A DNA stretch of 64,000 nucleotides from Deltaproteobacteria bacterium (GTDB taxonomy: Bacteria; Myxococcota_A; UBA9042; PHBI01; JACKFB01): assembly GCA_020632695.1 (NCBI GenBank), contig JACKFB010000004.1, positions 62,001 through 126,000 on the forward strand, given 5' to 3'. Positions 30,185 through 38,725 of the stretch are shown one piece after another; positions within the stretch are counted from its first letter, which is position 1; every line of letters starts with the position of its first letter. Made by a program: the position numbers and the translations under genes. The notes under the pieces were generated by a model. The model did not search any database. It saw nothing but the letters and a program-made list of their open reading frames with translations, and was not told the DNA's origin.

Positions 30185-30373
30185 ATGTTCGAAGTATCCT
30201 ATGGCGAGGAACTGCAGACCTTCGAGACCCGCGTCCAGGCGATCGCCGCCGCGAAGGATCTCTCCAACGACAACCGCGGCGTCGTGTCCATCACCGACGA
30301 GTCGCGCCGTGAGCGCATGACCTACCAGGGCGGCGAGCTCATCAGCTACGACTACGAGACCCGCCGGAACTAG
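30185..30373 (+). CDS. small conserved-looking protein, unknown
   Basis: 62 aa, starting MFEVSYGEELQTFETRVQA and ending YDYETRRN. It is acidic, soluble and has no Cys, signal peptide or membrane helix. An AGAGGTG ribosome-binding site sits 6 nt before the ATG. The alternation of short strands and one helix (VQAIAAAKDLSND) recalls small DUF2188-like proteins, but I cannot assign it. Convergent with greB. Confidence 0.65.
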   Translation: MFEVSYGEELQTFETRVQAIAAAKDLSNDNRGVVSITDESRRERMTYQGGELISYDYETRRN

Positions 30374-30426
30374 TGCGGCGCCGGCTCCGCTCGCGGAGTC
30401 GCCCCCGCTCAGCGTTCCGTCGGCGC

Positions 30427-30927
30427 TCAGGCCTCGGAATCGGGCTCCTGAGCCTCGTAACGCACCTCGAGGATCTCGATGACGGTCTTCTCGCCCGCGT
30501 GGCGCAGGACGACCTCATCGCCCTCGCGGCGGCGCATCAGGACCTTGCCCAGCGGCGAGCGCCACGAGATGCGGCCGCGGTCGGCCTCGATCTCGTCCTC
30601 GCCGACCAGCGAGTAGGTCCGCTCGCTCCCGTCGGGGTAGGCCAGGCATACCGTCGCCCCGAAGTAGACCGTGTCGCCGCGGTCGATGGCCGGGTCCGCG
30701 ATCTCGGCGGCGTCGATGCGCCGGTCCAGCCACCCCAGGCGTCGATCGATCTCGCGCAGCTTCTTCTTGCCGTAGATGTACTCGGCGTTCTCGGAGCGGT
30801 CGCCCATGGCCGCGGCGCGCGAGACCTCCTCGACGATCGCCGGGCGCTTCACGCTGCGTAGCGAGTCCTGCTCGCGTCGGAGCCGCGCATAGCCGCGCGG
30901 GGTGATGTAGTTCTTGAAGTCTCCCAT
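30427..30927 (-). CDS. greB: transcript cleavage factor GreB-type
   Basis: 166-aa Gre factor that rescues backtracked RNA polymerase. The N-terminal coiled-coil domain begins YITPRGYARLRREQDSL and includes GDRSENAEYIYGKKKLREID, where the Asp and Glu at the tip stimulate cleavage; IYGKKKLREIDRR is the GreB rather than GreA form. The C-terminal FKBP-like domain contains DTVYFGATV and SPLGKVLM. ATG 30927 gives the family N-terminus; the longer frame is unsupported. Confidence 0.92.
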   Translation of the reverse strand: MGDFKNYITPRGYARLRREQDSLRSVKRPAIVEEVSRAAAMGDRSENAEYIYGKKKLREIDRRLGWLDRRIDAAEIADPAIDRGDTVYFGATVCLAYPDGSERTYSLVGEDEIEADRGRISWRSPLGKVLMRRREGDEVVLRHAGEKTVIEILEVRYEAQEPDSEA

Positions 30928-30995
30928 GGCCCCGACGCTACCCGATGCCCGCCGCGGGCGATAGGTTCGCCGGGTGCGCAGCCGAGGAGGACGCC

Positions 30996-31679
30996 GTGTG
31001 CGGCAGGTTCGGACTGAGCGCCACGCCCGAGGCGCTGGCGGACTTCCTGGAGCTGGACCCCGAGGAGGTCCCGCGCTTCTCACCGCGCTTCAACGTCGCG
31101 CCGGGGCAACAGGCGCTGGTGGTGCGGCCGCGGCGCGACGGGCGGATGGCGGTGCGTCCCGTGCGCTGGGGGCTGGTGCCCGCGCACAGCGCCGCCCGGC
31201 CGGGGCGCCCGCTGGTCAACGCGCGGGTCGAGAGCGCGGCGACGCGACCGGCCTTCCGAGACGCCATGGCGCGGCGCCGCTGCCTGGTGCCCGCCGACGG
31301 CTTCTTCGAGTGGCAGGGTCGGCGAGGCGAGGGCCGGCGGCCGTGGCACGTGGGCCTGCGCGGCGGCGCGCTCTTCGCGATGGGCGGGCTGTGGGAGCGC
31401 TGGCGCGATCCCAGCGGGGGCGACACGCTGGACACCTTCGCCATCCTGACCACGCAGCCCAACGCGCTGGTGGGCGCGCTGCACGACCGCATGCCGGTGA
31501 TCGTCCCTCGCAGCGGGTTTGCGCGGTGGCTCTCGCGGGACGCGGGCCCCGCCGGTCTCGACGACCTGGTCGCGCCCCTGGACAGCGAGCTCATGGAGGC
31601 GTGGCCGGTGAGCCCCGCGGTCGGCAACGTGCGCTTCGACGAGCCGGCCTGCCGCGAGCCCCTGGCCCCGCCGCGGTAG
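30996..31679 (+). CDS. SOS response-associated peptidase (SRAP/YedK)
   Basis: 227-aa SRAP/HMCES family protein that cross-links to abasic sites in single-stranded DNA. The catalytic Cys must be residue 2: the GTG at 30996 gives (M)CGRFGL, and a GAGGAGG ribosome-binding site is at 30984-30990, so this start is preferred to the in-frame ATG at 30945. Other motifs: RFNVAPGQ, VRWGLVP, NARVESAATRPAFR, RCLVPADGFFEW (active-site Glu) and ALHDRMPVIV (active-site His). Divergent from greB. Confidence 0.94.
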   Translation: MCGRFGLSATPEALADFLELDPEEVPRFSPRFNVAPGQQALVVRPRRDGRMAVRPVRWGLVPAHSAARPGRPLVNARVESAATRPAFRDAMARRRCLVPADGFFEWQGRRGEGRRPWHVGLRGGALFAMGGLWERWRDPSGGDTLDTFAILTTQPNALVGALHDRMPVIVPRSGFARWLSRDAGPAGLDDLVAPLDSELMEAWPVSPAVGNVRFDEPACREPLAPPR

Positions 31680-31691
31680 GTCGACGACGCG

Positions 31692-34600
31692 TCAGCGGAT
31701 GCGGTAGAGGCCGATGGGCAGGGTCGGCCCGCTGGGGTAGAGCGCGAAGCCCGCGTCGCCGCGGTTCGGAGCCTCCACGGCGACCACCGGCGTGAGCGGG
31801 AAGCGGCGCCGGAAGGCCTCGCAGCCTTCGACCATCGGCGCACCGGGGGGCGGCGGGCCGGCGGTGGCGTCCTCGCGGAGCGCCATGTAGCAGCGCATCC
31901 CCAGCAGCGCGAAGCTGCCGTCGCGGCAGATGGGGGAGGTCGGGTCCACCTCCGCCAGCCCGGTCAGGGTCGGGCGCGGGTGGCGCTCGGCCAGCAGGTA
32001 GAAGGGAAAGGAGCGCGGCGTCTTGCCCGGCGCCGGCGGGTCGGTGTCGCTGAGCGTGGCGAGGCACACGTAGCCCTCCGGCAGGGCGTCGACCGTCGCG
32101 CGGATCAGCGCCTCCTCGGCGTCGGCGTTGGTCGGCCGGTAGAGCCTGGCGGCCGTCAGGGCGGCGAGGACGAGCCAGGCCGCGGCCAGGGCCCCGCGCA
32201 CGCCGGCCCGCGTCCGAGGGCTGCCCAGGCGGGCGCTGGCTTCCCAGAGCCAATCGGCGCCCAGGGCTCCGACCAGGGCGAAGAGCAGCCACGCCGGGGC
32301 GTGCACGCGGGGGATGGACACCTCGGGGAGATCGACCCGGGTGAGCGCGGTCCAGCACAGCGCCAGCAGCATGAGCCCGGCGGCGAGCCAGGCGTCGCGG
32401 CCGGTGAGGAGGCTGGTGAGCAGGAAGAGGGCGAGCAGCGGGGGACCGACGAAGAGCACCACGTGCAGGCCGCCCAGGGTCACCGCGTCGTGCAGCGCGC
32501 GGGCGGCCAGCCCGTCGAGGCCGGGCAGCGCGTGGGTGGCGACCAGCCAGTCGACCACGCGGCGGGTGATGGCGAGGTGGGGCGGGAGCAGCGCCAGCCC
32601 GGCACCCAGCGCGAGCAGAGCGCTGGCCCAGGCGCGCCAGGGGGGCGTGGAGGAGCGCGCGGGCGGCGCTGCGGGCGCGGATGGCTGGGCGGCCGGGGTG
32701 CCCCACCGGGGGCGGCGGGCGGCCAGGACCAGCGCGGCCAGGATGAGCGCGACCGGACCGAACTCGGGGCGCGAGAGCGCGGCGGTCGCCAGGCAGGGCG
32801 CGGCCAGCAGCAGCGGGAAGACCCGCCGTGAGGCCGCGGCCACGCCCAAGGCGCCGAGGAGCAGCATCGCGGTGGGGGCGACGAGGATCGACTCCGACGC
32901 GTGGTCTCGCCAGAGCAGCGGTGCGGTGGCGGTGAGCCAGGCGAGCAGGGCCGTCCGCCGCGGACGGTGTGGCCACAGGCGCGTGGCCAGGGCCCAGAGC
33001 GCCACGAGGCCGAGCAGGCCGTAGACGCGGTTGGCGAGCTGCACGGCGGCGTGGTCGGGCCAGGCCATCAGCCAGGGCGCGTAGAGCCAGTTGGTGCCGG
33101 CGCCGTAGCGCAGCGGCTCCATCGCGAGCAGCGCCTGGGTCTGCTGGTAGCCGTCGTAGACCATGACCAGCCGCGAGGGCGCCAGCGCGTGGGTGAGCAG
33201 GGCGACCGTGGCGGCGCCGGCCAGCGCCAGGCCGGCACGGCGGTCGGCGCGACCGAGCCGCGTCAGGCTTCGCAGCGCGAGCAGGACGAGCGCCAGCGCG
33301 CACACGCCGGCGAGCACGCACACCGGCCCGGCCAGCAGCAGCGCCGCGCGCTCGAGGGGGCGGTGACTGGCGATGCGGGCGGCCATCGTCGGCTCGGCGG
33401 CGGCTGCGGATGGCGGCGCTGGAGCGAGCGTCAGCCCCTGGCTTCGCGCGTCGCGCAGCACCCGCGCGACCCAGCGCTCGACCTCCGCGGATGGCTCGGC
33501 GGCGCCGCCCAACGGGGTGACCGCGGCGTGCAGGGCATCAGAGGCCGGCGAGGCGGCGCCGCTGGCGCCGCTGGCGCCGCCATCCAGGCGCACGACGGCC
33601 GATCCGTCGGCGCAGCGCACCACGACCTGCCACAGGCGCGACGTGAGCGCTGGCGGGCTCGGCTGACAGCGCTCGGCGCCCCGGCCCAGCGCCAACCAGC
33701 CGTCGGCGGGCGTCGGAGGCGGCGGCTCGGGCGGGCCCCGGTGGGGCAGCCACATGGCCATCGCGACGGCCAGCATCAGCCCGAGGGCGAGGGCCAACCG
33801 CTCGACCGTCCGGCCCGTGCGCCACGCCAGGAGCGCCGCGGCGGCGAGGGCGAGGGCCGCCAGCACCAGCCAGGGGAGCGCCTTCGGGGCGGCCGGTTCG
33901 GCCGACACGGTCGCCTCCTCCCCGGCCGCGCCTGCCGCGCTGGAAGCCCCGGCGCTCCAGCCGAAGGCCGCCGCCTGGGCGCGCGCCTCGGCGTCGTCCT
34001 GCGGGCTCATCAGCGCCTGCGCCAGCCAGGCCGTCGCCAGCTCGGGGTGGCCCGTGCCCGCCGCCAGCCGGGCGGCCCGAGCGAGCACGCGCGGTTCGTC
34101 GGCCGCCAGCGCCACCCGGCTCGGGTTGAGCCGTCCGGCCTCCAGGTCCCGCAGGATCTGCTCGGCCCAGCAGGCGCCCCGCGGCGGGCAGGGGACCGGA
34201 GCGTCCGGTGCCGCCTGGGACAGCCATCGCGAGAGGGCACCCGGCTCCGGGGGGCCGGCCGAGGGTGTGAGCTGAGCGCCGTCGTCCAGGGTGTCCCGAG
34301 CAGCGCCCGCGGCCTGCCCTGGCCGAGTCGCCGCGCTCAGCCGCTCCTGCAGCCGCGCGCGCAGCGCCTCGGCGGCGGCCCGGGCGGCGCGCGGGTCGCT
34401 CGCGCTCACCAGCCGCCGCCACCGCAGCGTCGGGCCCGCACCCTCGAGCGCCGCGCGCAGCGCCTCGACCAGCGCCGGCGGCGCCTCGGGCGGCGCTCGC
34501 AGCGCGCCGCGCGCGGTGCGGACCAGATCCGTGCCCTCGGCGTCCGGAGCCAGCACGTCCACGGCCACCGTGCCTTCGGGGCCGCGCAGCCTCAGCACCA

Positions 34601-34811
34601 CCCGGTCCGGGAGCGCCTCGGCCTGCTCGAGTCGCCACCCGGGCGCCAGCTCGGCGCCGGGCCCACCGACCAGGCGCTGCGCCGCCCGCGCCTGGCCGGG
34701 CTCCAGCACCAGCTCGGGACCCAGCGCGTTCGCCGCTTCGGCGCGCACGGGGCGGGCGTCCCCCATCGCCGCGACGCACAGGAGCGCGCACCCCAGGGCG
34801 AGCCGGGCCAT
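31692..34811 (-). CDS. multi-membrane protein, GT-C-like C-terminal region
   Basis: 1039 aa, unrecognised as a whole. A signal peptide is followed by a roughly 300-residue exported region, a membrane segment near residues 320-360, a second small exported domain, and then ten or more helices from about residue 500. The loop VMVYDGYQQTQALL and following APWLM after the first of these helices resemble GT-C/GT39-type glycosyltransferases, whose first loop holds an acidic residue. The N-terminal domain resembles that of the gene upstream. Its ATG overlaps that gene's stop by 1 nt, so the two form a unit. Confidence 0.6.
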   Translation of the reverse strand: MARLALGCALLCVAAMGDARPVRAEAANALGPELVLEPGQARAAQRLVGGPGAELAPGWRLEQAEALPDRVVLRLRGPEGTVAVDVLAPDAEGTDLVRTARGALRAPPEAPPALVEALRAALEGAGPTLRWRRLVSASDPRAARAAAEALRARLQERLSAATRPGQAAGAARDTLDDGAQLTPSAGPPEPGALSRWLSQAAPDAPVPCPPRGACWAEQILRDLEAGRLNPSRVALAADEPRVLARAARLAAGTGHPELATAWLAQALMSPQDDAEARAQAAAFGWSAGASSAAGAAGEEATVSAEPAAPKALPWLVLAALALAAAALLAWRTGRTVERLALALGLMLAVAMAMWLPHRGPPEPPPPTPADGWLALGRGAERCQPSPPALTSRLWQVVVRCADGSAVVRLDGGASGASGAASPASDALHAAVTPLGGAAEPSAEVERWVARVLRDARSQGLTLAPAPPSAAAAEPTMAARIASHRPLERAALLLAGPVCVLAGVCALALVLLALRSLTRLGRADRRAGLALAGAATVALLTHALAPSRLVMVYDGYQQTQALLAMEPLRYGAGTNWLYAPWLMAWPDHAAVQLANRVYGLLGLVALWALATRLWPHRPRRTALLAWLTATAPLLWRDHASESILVAPTAMLLLGALGVAAASRRVFPLLLAAPCLATAALSRPEFGPVALILAALVLAARRPRWGTPAAQPSAPAAPPARSSTPPWRAWASALLALGAGLALLPPHLAITRRVVDWLVATHALPGLDGLAARALHDAVTLGGLHVVLFVGPPLLALFLLTSLLTGRDAWLAAGLMLLALCWTALTRVDLPEVSIPRVHAPAWLLFALVGALGADWLWEASARLGSPRTRAGVRGALAAAWLVLAALTAARLYRPTNADAEEALIRATVDALPEGYVCLATLSDTDPPAPGKTPRSFPFYLLAERHPRPTLTGLAEVDPTSPICRDGSFALLGMRCYMALREDATAGPPPPGAPMVEGCEAFRRRFPLTPVVAVEAPNRGDAGFALYPSGPTLPIGLYRIR

Positions 34812-36553
34812 CAGGGGTTTCGGGCGGCTCGCCCGCGTCGCGACCAGGCGAGCGCTGCCACGGCGACCGCCGCCAGCGCCAGGGCGAGGCCGGCGAGCAG
34901 CATCCAGGGGGTGTCCGCCGGGCTCGGCGGGGCGGGCGCGTCGGCGGGCAGCGGGTCCCGGTTGGCGGGGTTGCCCCGGGGGTGCTCCCACGGCCCGACG
35001 CAGGGGATCGGGTCGCCCCGCTCGATGCACGCGGCCAGCAGCTCGCGCATGCGCACCACCCGGCGCGTCTTGAGCTCGTTCTGGGTGGCGCTCCCCCGCT
35101 CCTCGGCCAGGTAGCGGTCCAGATCCGCCAGGGCCAGCTCGGGGTCCGACCACCGGTAGATCTCGGCGCGGCAGTAGTAGACGTCCGGGTCGGGCGCCTC
35201 CAGCGCCATCGCCCGCTCGATGAGCGCCAGGGCCTCGTCGCGCCGGCCCAGGTTGAAGGCGTTCATCCCCATGTAGATGAAGAGCCGCGGCTGCTTCCCG
35301 AAGATGGGCACCAGGGGACGCAGCAGGGCGTCGGAGCGCTCGAACTGGCCCTCGTAATGCAGCAGCACGCCGGCGAGGAAGGCCGCGATCGGATCGTCGG
35401 GCGAGGCCGCCACCCGGGCCAGCAGCTCGTCGCGCTTGGCCGCCTGCCAGGCCGGGTCCGGCACGCGGTTGTAGGCTCCCAGCAGCGACGAGATGAGGCC
35501 GCTGTCCGGACTGGCCCAGGCCACCGGCTCCAGGGTCTCGGCGGCCTCCTTGGGCCGGCCGAGCGCCATCAGCGCCCGCGCCCGCCGCGCCCGCACCTCG
35601 GCGCTCTGCGGCTCGCGCTCGAGCAGCGGCCCGCTCACACGCAGCGCCTCCTCGAACTCGGAGGCGTCGATGAGCCAGTCGATGAGCGTGATCAGCGCGC
35701 CCTCGCAGCGCGGCTCCGCCGCCGCCGCCTCCAGCAGCGCCCGGCCGCGCGCGGTGGCCCCCGTCGCCGCGTAGGCCTCGGCCACCGGCCCGGCCTCACA
35801 GAGCGCGTCCTCGGCGCGCAGGCTGTCTCGCGCGGCCTCCCAGCCCAGGTCCTCTCCCGACAGGATCTGCGCCCGCGCGCGCCACGCCGCCGGCTGGTCG
35901 CCCAGCTCCCGGCTCGCCTGCTCGGCCACGGCCCGCCCGCGGGCGCCGTCGCCCATGCGCCACCAGGCCTCGGCCACCTCGAGCCGCGCGCCCGCGACGG
36001 CACCGCCGCCCTCGCCCAGCGCTCGCAGGCGCTGCCGCGCTCGCTCCTCGTCGCCGACGTGCCAGGCTCGGAGCGCCTCCGTCACCTCGCGCCGCGCCGC
36101 CAGGGTGGCCTCGTCGATGCCCCCGCCCCCGCCCGCGTCCTCGGGTCGCGCGACGGCGGTCCACGGATCGAAGTCCAGCGCCGCCACCCGCGCCTGCAGC
36201 GCCTTCAGGGCCTCCGCGTCCTGGGCCCCGCCCGGCACCGCCCGCGCAGCGAAGCCGCGCCCCCCCTCCGCGGGGCGGACCAGCTCGGCGTCCAGCGCGG
36301 CCGGGCCGTCCACCGATCCGCCGTAGCGCACCCGCACGCGATCGCCCTCGATCCGGGCCTCCTGGAGCACCAGTCGGCCATCGAGCGGCCCCTCGCCCTC
36401 CAGCGCCGCCCGCACCGGCCCCTCGACGCCCGGCCCCAGCACCCAGCTCGGGCCCGTCTCGGCCGCCGCCGCCGTCGCCGTCGCCAGCACGCAGCACAGC
36501 CACGCCGCCGCGACCGCCCGCTCCCGACCCAAGCCCGTCCTACGCCCGCCCAT
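34811..36553 (-). CDS. TPR-repeat envelope protein with C-terminal anchor
   Basis: 580 aa: signal peptide (cleaved near TATAAAAETG), a 100-residue domain similar to the N-terminus of the next gene, then a long helical Ala/Arg/Glu-rich array with TPR-like repeats (for example FIYMGMNAFNLGRRDEALAL and VYYCRAEIYRWSDPELALAD). It ends in a Pro-rich linker, one membrane helix and RRGRAARNP. Probably a periplasmic scaffold acting with the membrane protein. ATG 36553 gives a clean signal peptide. Confidence 0.72.
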   Translation of the reverse strand: MGGRRTGLGRERAVAAAWLCCVLATATAAAAETGPSWVLGPGVEGPVRAALEGEGPLDGRLVLQEARIEGDRVRVRYGGSVDGPAALDAELVRPAEGGRGFAARAVPGGAQDAEALKALQARVAALDFDPWTAVARPEDAGGGGGIDEATLAARREVTEALRAWHVGDEERARQRLRALGEGGGAVAGARLEVAEAWWRMGDGARGRAVAEQASRELGDQPAAWRARAQILSGEDLGWEAARDSLRAEDALCEAGPVAEAYAATGATARGRALLEAAAAEPRCEGALITLIDWLIDASEFEEALRVSGPLLEREPQSAEVRARRARALMALGRPKEAAETLEPVAWASPDSGLISSLLGAYNRVPDPAWQAAKRDELLARVAASPDDPIAAFLAGVLLHYEGQFERSDALLRPLVPIFGKQPRLFIYMGMNAFNLGRRDEALALIERAMALEAPDPDVYYCRAEIYRWSDPELALADLDRYLAEERGSATQNELKTRRVVRMRELLAACIERGDPIPCVGPWEHPRGNPANRDPLPADAPAPPSPADTPWMLLAGLALALAAVAVAALAWSRRGRAARNP

Positions 36554-36783
36554 CGCTGCGCAACCTACCGCTTCAGCGGGTGTTTGCCTATCTGCTCGCG
36601 GCCCGCGCCTCTCGCCGGCCCGCGCCCGGCGTCGGGCGCTCACCCGGTCGAGCGCGACGGAATTCACGGCTCCGAAACAGACCCGAAACAATCCGCGCGT
36701 ACCTTCGCCGGCCGTCACGCCGATTCGTGCGGCGTGCAGAGCATCCCTCGCACTCAACACTCCACGGCACCGGAGGCCAAACG

Positions 36784-37782
36784 ATGGATACCATACGAGC
36801 CGAATACATCTGGATCGACGGCACGCAGCCGACCGCGCGGATGCGGTCGAAGACCAAGGTCATGCCGAAGAACGAAGAGCCCCCCGTGTGGGGCTTCGAC
36901 GGCTCGAGCACGAACCAGGCCCCCGGCGACAAGTCGGACTGCGTGCTCAAGCCCGTCTACACCGTGAAGGACCCGGTACGGGGCGGCGACAACCTGCTGG
37001 TGCTCTGCGAGGTCATGCTCGTCGACGGCAGCCCGCACCCCTCCAACACGCGCGCCGCCTGCGTCGCGACGGCCGAGAAGTACGCCGCCGCCGAGTCCTG
37101 GTTCGGCATCGAGCAGGAGTACACCTTCTTCGAGGGCACGACGCCGCTGGGCTGGCCCGAGCGCGGCTTCCCCGGTCCCCAGGGTCCGTACTACTGCGGC
37201 GTCGGCGCCGACGAGGTGTTCGGCCGCCCGGTGGTCGAGGCCCACATGGACGCGTGCATGCGCGCCGGCATCGCGATCTCGGGCATCAACGCCGAGGTGA
37301 TGCCGGGCCAGTGGGAGTTCCAGATCGGGCCGGCCGGTCCGGTCGAGTGCTCCGACATGCTGTGGATGGCCCGCTGGCTGCTCTACCGCATCGGTGAGGA
37401 CTTCGGCGTGAACGCCACGCTGGACGCCAAGCCGGTCAAGGGCGACTGGAACGGCGCGGGCGCCCACACCAACTTCTCGACCAAGGCGATGCGCGAGGCC
37501 TACGAGCCCTGCATCGCGGCCTGCGAGGCGCTGGGCAAGAAGGCGGCGCTCCACGTGGCCAACTACGGGCACAACATCGAGGCGCGCCTCACCGGTCTGC
37601 ACGAGACCTGCTCGTACAAGGAGTTCCGCTACGGCGTCTCCGACCGCGGCGCGTCGATCCGCATCCCGTGGCAGGTCGCCAAGGACGGCAAGGGCTACAT
37701 CGAGGATCGTCGCCCCAACGCGAACTGCGATCCCTACGTGGTCACCCGCCTGATCGTCGACACGGTCTGCTCGGCGACCTGA
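36784..37782 (+). CDS. glnII: type II glutamine synthetase
   Basis: 332-aa eukaryote-like GSII, much shorter than the 470-aa GlnA. It makes glutamine from glutamate, ammonia and ATP. Motifs: WGFDGSSTNQA (latch/D50-type loop), WFGIEQEYTFFE (metal-binding Glu), AEVMPGQWEFQIGP, GDWNGAGAHTNFSTKAMR (ATP/glutamate His) and DRGASIRIPWQV. No adenylylation-site loop, as expected for type II. GGAGG lies 7 nt before the ATG; the longer open frame upstream is not needed. A 13-bp hairpin follows. Confidence 0.93.
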   Translation: MDTIRAEYIWIDGTQPTARMRSKTKVMPKNEEPPVWGFDGSSTNQAPGDKSDCVLKPVYTVKDPVRGGDNLLVLCEVMLVDGSPHPSNTRAACVATAEKYAAAESWFGIEQEYTFFEGTTPLGWPERGFPGPQGPYYCGVGADEVFGRPVVEAHMDACMRAGIAISGINAEVMPGQWEFQIGPAGPVECSDMLWMARWLLYRIGEDFGVNATLDAKPVKGDWNGAGAHTNFSTKAMREAYEPCIAACEALGKKAALHVANYGHNIEARLTGLHETCSYKEFRYGVSDRGASIRIPWQVAKDGKGYIEDRRPNANCDPYVVTRLIVDTVCSAT

Positions 37783-37795
37783 TCCTGCTGTGTGT

Positions 37796-37827
37796 CCGGG
37801 CGGCCCCGCCTCGCCGGGGCCGCCCGG
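37796..37827 (+). terminator. hairpin after glutamine synthetase gene
   Basis: Perfect 13-bp GC stem (CCGGGCGGCCCCG) with a 6-nt loop, 13 nt past the stop. There is no clear T-run. The rest of the 37828-38141 stretch is GC-rich and shows no supportable gene. Confidence 0.6.
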
Positions 37828-38141
37828 GCGCCTTCGGACCGCGCTCGCGACGGAGCGCCCGCCTCGCTGCCCGGCCTCCGTCCACGATCGTTTCCGCTCC
37901 CGTTCACAGTGTCTCCCGGCGCCCTGCCAAGGGTGACGGGGGCTTCCGTGCCAGGCGTTCGCGAGGTGATGCGTCGACCCGTGGACCGTTTCGACGTTCC
38001 ACGGTTCGGAGCTGCGGGCGGGAGCGGAGGCGGGTTCCCCGCGGATCGCGCGGCGCGGGCCGCCGCCGGGCTCACGCCGGGCCCCGCGCGGCGCCAGGGC
38101 TGCGATTGACAGCCCTCCTTGCTGGGGCCATGAGGTGGCCC

Positions 38142-38678
38142 ATGGCCCACTTCGATCACGACGCCCGAGGTCTGCCCCCCCACGTCAGGCTGCGGCGTCG
38201 CCGAGCAGCGCGCGCGCTGGGCGTCTTCGTGCTGACCCTGCTCGGCTTGGGACTCATCGTGGGGCGCTGCGCCGTCGAGCGCCACGCGGCGACCGCCGCC
38301 GCCGAGCGGGGCGCAGCCGCGCTGCTGCGGGCGGTCGAGGGCGATCCATCGGCCTGGCCCGAGGTGGACGCCGCCTACGGTGAGGCCGCCCGCTCGGGCG
38401 CCATGGGCGCCGACCCCTACGCGCTCTTCGTCCTGGAGCTGACGCGCCGCCTCCGCGCCGGCGAGGTGCCCATCGAGGACCCGGCGGCCCGAGCCGTGGT
38501 CACCGCCATGGCGGCGGACGACCTCGAGTCGGCGCGCGGCGGCCTCGAGGCCGTGTCCGAGCCACTCGCAAAGGCTTGGCTTTCGCGGCTTCTCGGAGAA
38601 ATCGACCGTGCGCGCGAAAAAAGATCCGCAACGCCAGGGCCCGACGCGGTCATAGGAGAGTCAGCGACAGAGCGCTGA
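38142..38678 (+). CDS. single-membrane-span protein, unknown
   Basis: 178 aa: an Arg-rich N-terminus, one helix (ALGVFVLTLLGLGLIVG) and an Ala/Glu-rich, probably helical periplasmic domain. No family recognised. A GAGGTGG ribosome-binding site is 3-4 nt before this ATG; an in-frame ATG at 38130 is also possible. It ends 47 nt before comEC and may be cotranscribed with it. Confidence 0.6.
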   Translation: MAHFDHDARGLPPHVRLRRRRAARALGVFVLTLLGLGLIVGRCAVERHAATAAAERGAAALLRAVEGDPSAWPEVDAAYGEAARSGAMGADPYALFVLELTRRLRAGEVPIEDPAARAVVTAMAADDLESARGGLEAVSEPLAKAWLSRLLGEIDRAREKRSATPGPDAVIGESATER

Positions 38679-38725
38679 ACGAGTGCAGTCCCCCGCCGCG
38701 GCGCATGTCGCGGAAGGGGTGATCC

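Noticed and set aside
37792..38109. 105-aa open frame after the glutamine synthetase gene
   Set aside because: Starts inside the terminator-like hairpin region, is low-complexity, and has no recognisable domain.
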